NCBI GenBank assembly: GCA_043822885.1
Contig: JBDRBI010000022.1
Coordinates: 1 to 6,136, forward strand
From: Aadella sp043822885
Lineage (GTDB): Bacteria; Omnitrophota; Gorgyraeia; Tantalellales; Tantalellaceae
DNA: 6,136 nt
Direction of reading: 5' to 3'
Position numbers and translations under genes: made by a program. Shown here piece after piece: positions 5,025 to 6,136 of the stretch (its first letter is position 1; each line of letters begins with the position of its first letter). The notes below the pieces were generated by a model. The model was not told the DNA's origin and ran no database searches. It saw nothing but the letters and a program-made list of their open reading frames with translations.

Positions 5025-6084
5025 ATTCCTCCGCAATGAAGGAGAGGGCTTTCTCTATGATCTCTTCTTCTTCGGGGATCATCCCTCCGGTACGTCCGTA
5101 AAATTTTACGTTATCTTTATCCCTCACCGCAAGCATCACGTCTTCTATCATTTGCCCGGCGCTCATCTCTATAACAAGGAATTTAACGCCTCTCTCTGAC
5201 GCTTTTCTTATTTCTTCGGAAGGGAACGGCCATAAAGTTATCGGCCTTATAGATCCCGCTTTTATTCCTTTCTTTCTTAATGTGTCCACGCAGGAAGAGG
5301 CTATTCTTCCGGAAGAACCATAAGCCACTAAAATTATCTCCGCATCGTCACATTTATATAGCTCGCTTTTACTTTCGCCTTTTTTTATAATTTCATATTT
5401 TTTTTGTAATTTTCGGTTATGCTCCTCAAGAACGCCGTCCCCGAGATACAGACTTTTAATACTCTGAGGTTCGCGTCCTTTCGCTCCCCGCAAAGCCCAC
5501 GGTTTTTTTACAAGGCCGGAAGGTTTTATGTTCTCATCAAATTCCAAAGGTTCCATCATCTGTCCGAGCATACCGTCGGAAAGTATAAGTACGGGGTTCC
5601 GATATTTGTCGGCTAACGCGAATGCCTGAAATGTAAGATCGAACATCTCCTGTACCGTTGACGGCGCAAGGACTATGATCCTATAGTCTCCGTGCCCGCC
5701 GCCCTTTGTCGCCTGAAAATAATCGGATTGCGCCGCGGATATATTCCCGAGCCCGGGTCCGCCGCGCATTACGTTAACTATTACCGCGGGAAGTTCTCCC
5801 CCCGCCATATATGATATGCCTTCCTGTTTTAGGCTTATCCCTGGCGAAGAAGAACTCGTCATCGCTCTTTCTCCGGCAGCGGAAGCTCCCAACACCATAT
5901 TTATAGCGGCTAATTCGCTCTCGGACTGAATAAATACGCCTCCCCTCTCTTCCATATGCTGCGCCATATACGCGATCAGTTCATTCTGCGGAGTTATGGG
6001 ATATCCCGCGTAAAAACGGCATCCCGCTCTTAAAGCGCCTTCGGCGCAAGCTTCATTTCCTGTGGATAAATATCTTTTTTTCAT
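5023..6084 (-). CDS. vorB: 2-oxoacid:ferredoxin oxidoreductase, alpha subunit (VorB-type)
   Basis: This is the pyrimidine-binding/transketolase C-terminal subunit of a CoA-acylating 2-oxoacid:ferredoxin oxidoreductase. The 353-residue product matches the roughly 350-residue VorB class (2-oxoisovalerate ferredoxin oxidoreductase). It has YPITPQNE at residues 28-35, SSSSPGISLKQEGISYMAG (77-95), then MRGGPGLGN (106-114) and KGGGHGDYR (127-135). RPITLWPFP (280-288) sits in the C-terminal domain. ATG 6084 is chosen because KKRYLSTGNEACAEGAL is the usual N-terminus. An in-frame TTG at 6120 adds only AT-rich leader. No clear Shine-Dalgarno is visible. It is the first gene of the beta-gamma series. 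A small ferredoxin-like subunit often lies upstream of VorB and would be outside the window. VorB naming is by motif resemblance; the substrate could also be 2-oxoglutarate. The stop TGA is completed by the downstream repeat. Confidence 0.93.
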   Translation of the reverse strand: MKKRYLSTGNEACAEGALRAGCRFYAGYPITPQNELIAYMAQHMEERGGVFIQSESELAAINMVLGASAAGERAMTSSSSPGISLKQEGISYMAGGELPAVIVNVMRGGPGLGNISAAQSDYFQATKGGGHGDYRIIVLAPSTVQEMFDLTFQAFALADKYRNPVLILSDGMLGQMMEPLEFDENIKPSGLVKKPWALRGAKGREPQSIKSLYLGDGVLEEHNRKLQKKYEIIKKGESKSELYKCDDAEIILVAYGSSGRIASSCVDTLRKKGIKAGSIRPITLWPFPSEEIRKASERGVKFLVIEMSAGQMIEDVMLAVRDKDNVKFYGRTGGMIPEEEEIIEKALSFIAEE

Positions 6085-6136
6085 AATTGTATAAATCCAA
6101 AATTTAAAATCCGAAAGCAAAAATTAAAATTCAAAA
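6085..6136 (-). other. AT-rich leader upstream of vorB
   Basis: These 52 bases are strongly AT-rich and quasi-repetitive, with recurring AAATT/AATTT blocks separated by short GG- or C-containing words. TATACA occurs only four bases before the vorB start, too close for an ordinary promoter. No gene or convincing ribosome binding site is visible. The stretch reaches the window edge, so the upstream neighbour and any true promoter are unseen. Confidence 0.35.

Noticed and set aside
4790..5026. 78-codon open frame on the minus strand between vorB and the beta gene
   Set aside because: Almost all of it is translation of the ATTGC repeats and the nested palindrome. It overlaps the beta start and its apparent ATGA start is created by the repeat end.

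Overview
The window is a compact, single-strand (minus) cluster from what looks like an anaerobic, uncultured-type bacterium. Reading in the direction of transcription, from high to low coordinates, it carries three subunits of a thiamine-diphosphate 2-oxoacid:ferredoxin oxidoreductase (alpha/VorB-type 5023-6084, beta 4069-4800, gamma 3395-3970). These are followed by glutamyl-tRNA synthetase (gltX, 2040-3320), glutaminyl-tRNA synthetase (glnS, 262-1935) and a tRNA-Gln(CUG) gene (1-75). All five proteins have intact, recognisable motifs. A ferredoxin-coupled 2-oxoacid oxidoreductase points to an anaerobe. That metabolism, a bacterial GlnRS and the particular interspersed repeat are a combination I associate with candidate phyla such as Omnitrophota. 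This taxonomic guess is inference, not shown by the sequence.

The most distinctive content is between the genes. Each of the four junctions between protein genes holds a member of one interspersed palindromic family, here called the ATTGC repeat. A full copy has two halves in inverted orientation. On the + strand the left half runs from GATTGCTTCGTC to CGCAATGAC and the right half from GTCATTGCGA to GAAGCAATCTC. Full copies lie at 1958-2041, 3346-3427 and 4859-5024. A lone left half (3990-4038) and a lone right half (4820-4852) flank the beta-subunit gene. The layout resembles REP/BIME elements: each half can fold by itself, and the two halves together can form a four-armed structure. The copy at 4859-5024 is interrupted by a second palindromic element of 48 bp. 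The glnS-tRNA spacer holds a different hairpin bounded by 8-bp direct repeats.

The repeats touch the genes. The last ten residues and stop codon of the gamma subunit are repeat sequence. The TGA stops of gltX and vorB are completed by repeat bases. Open frames that run out of the repeats create misleading 5' extensions, including a 36-residue false N-terminal extension of GlnRS and an apparent ATGA gene overlap.

Functionally, the oxidoreductase would interconvert a 2-oxoacid and an acyl-CoA with reduced ferredoxin, while GluRS and GlnRS charge tRNA-Glu and tRNA-Gln. GlnRS is encoded right beside one of its substrate tRNAs. I see no phage genes, transposase, CRISPR array or clearly new protein system. 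The novelty, if any, lies in the repeat architecture and in an unusually short GluRS.
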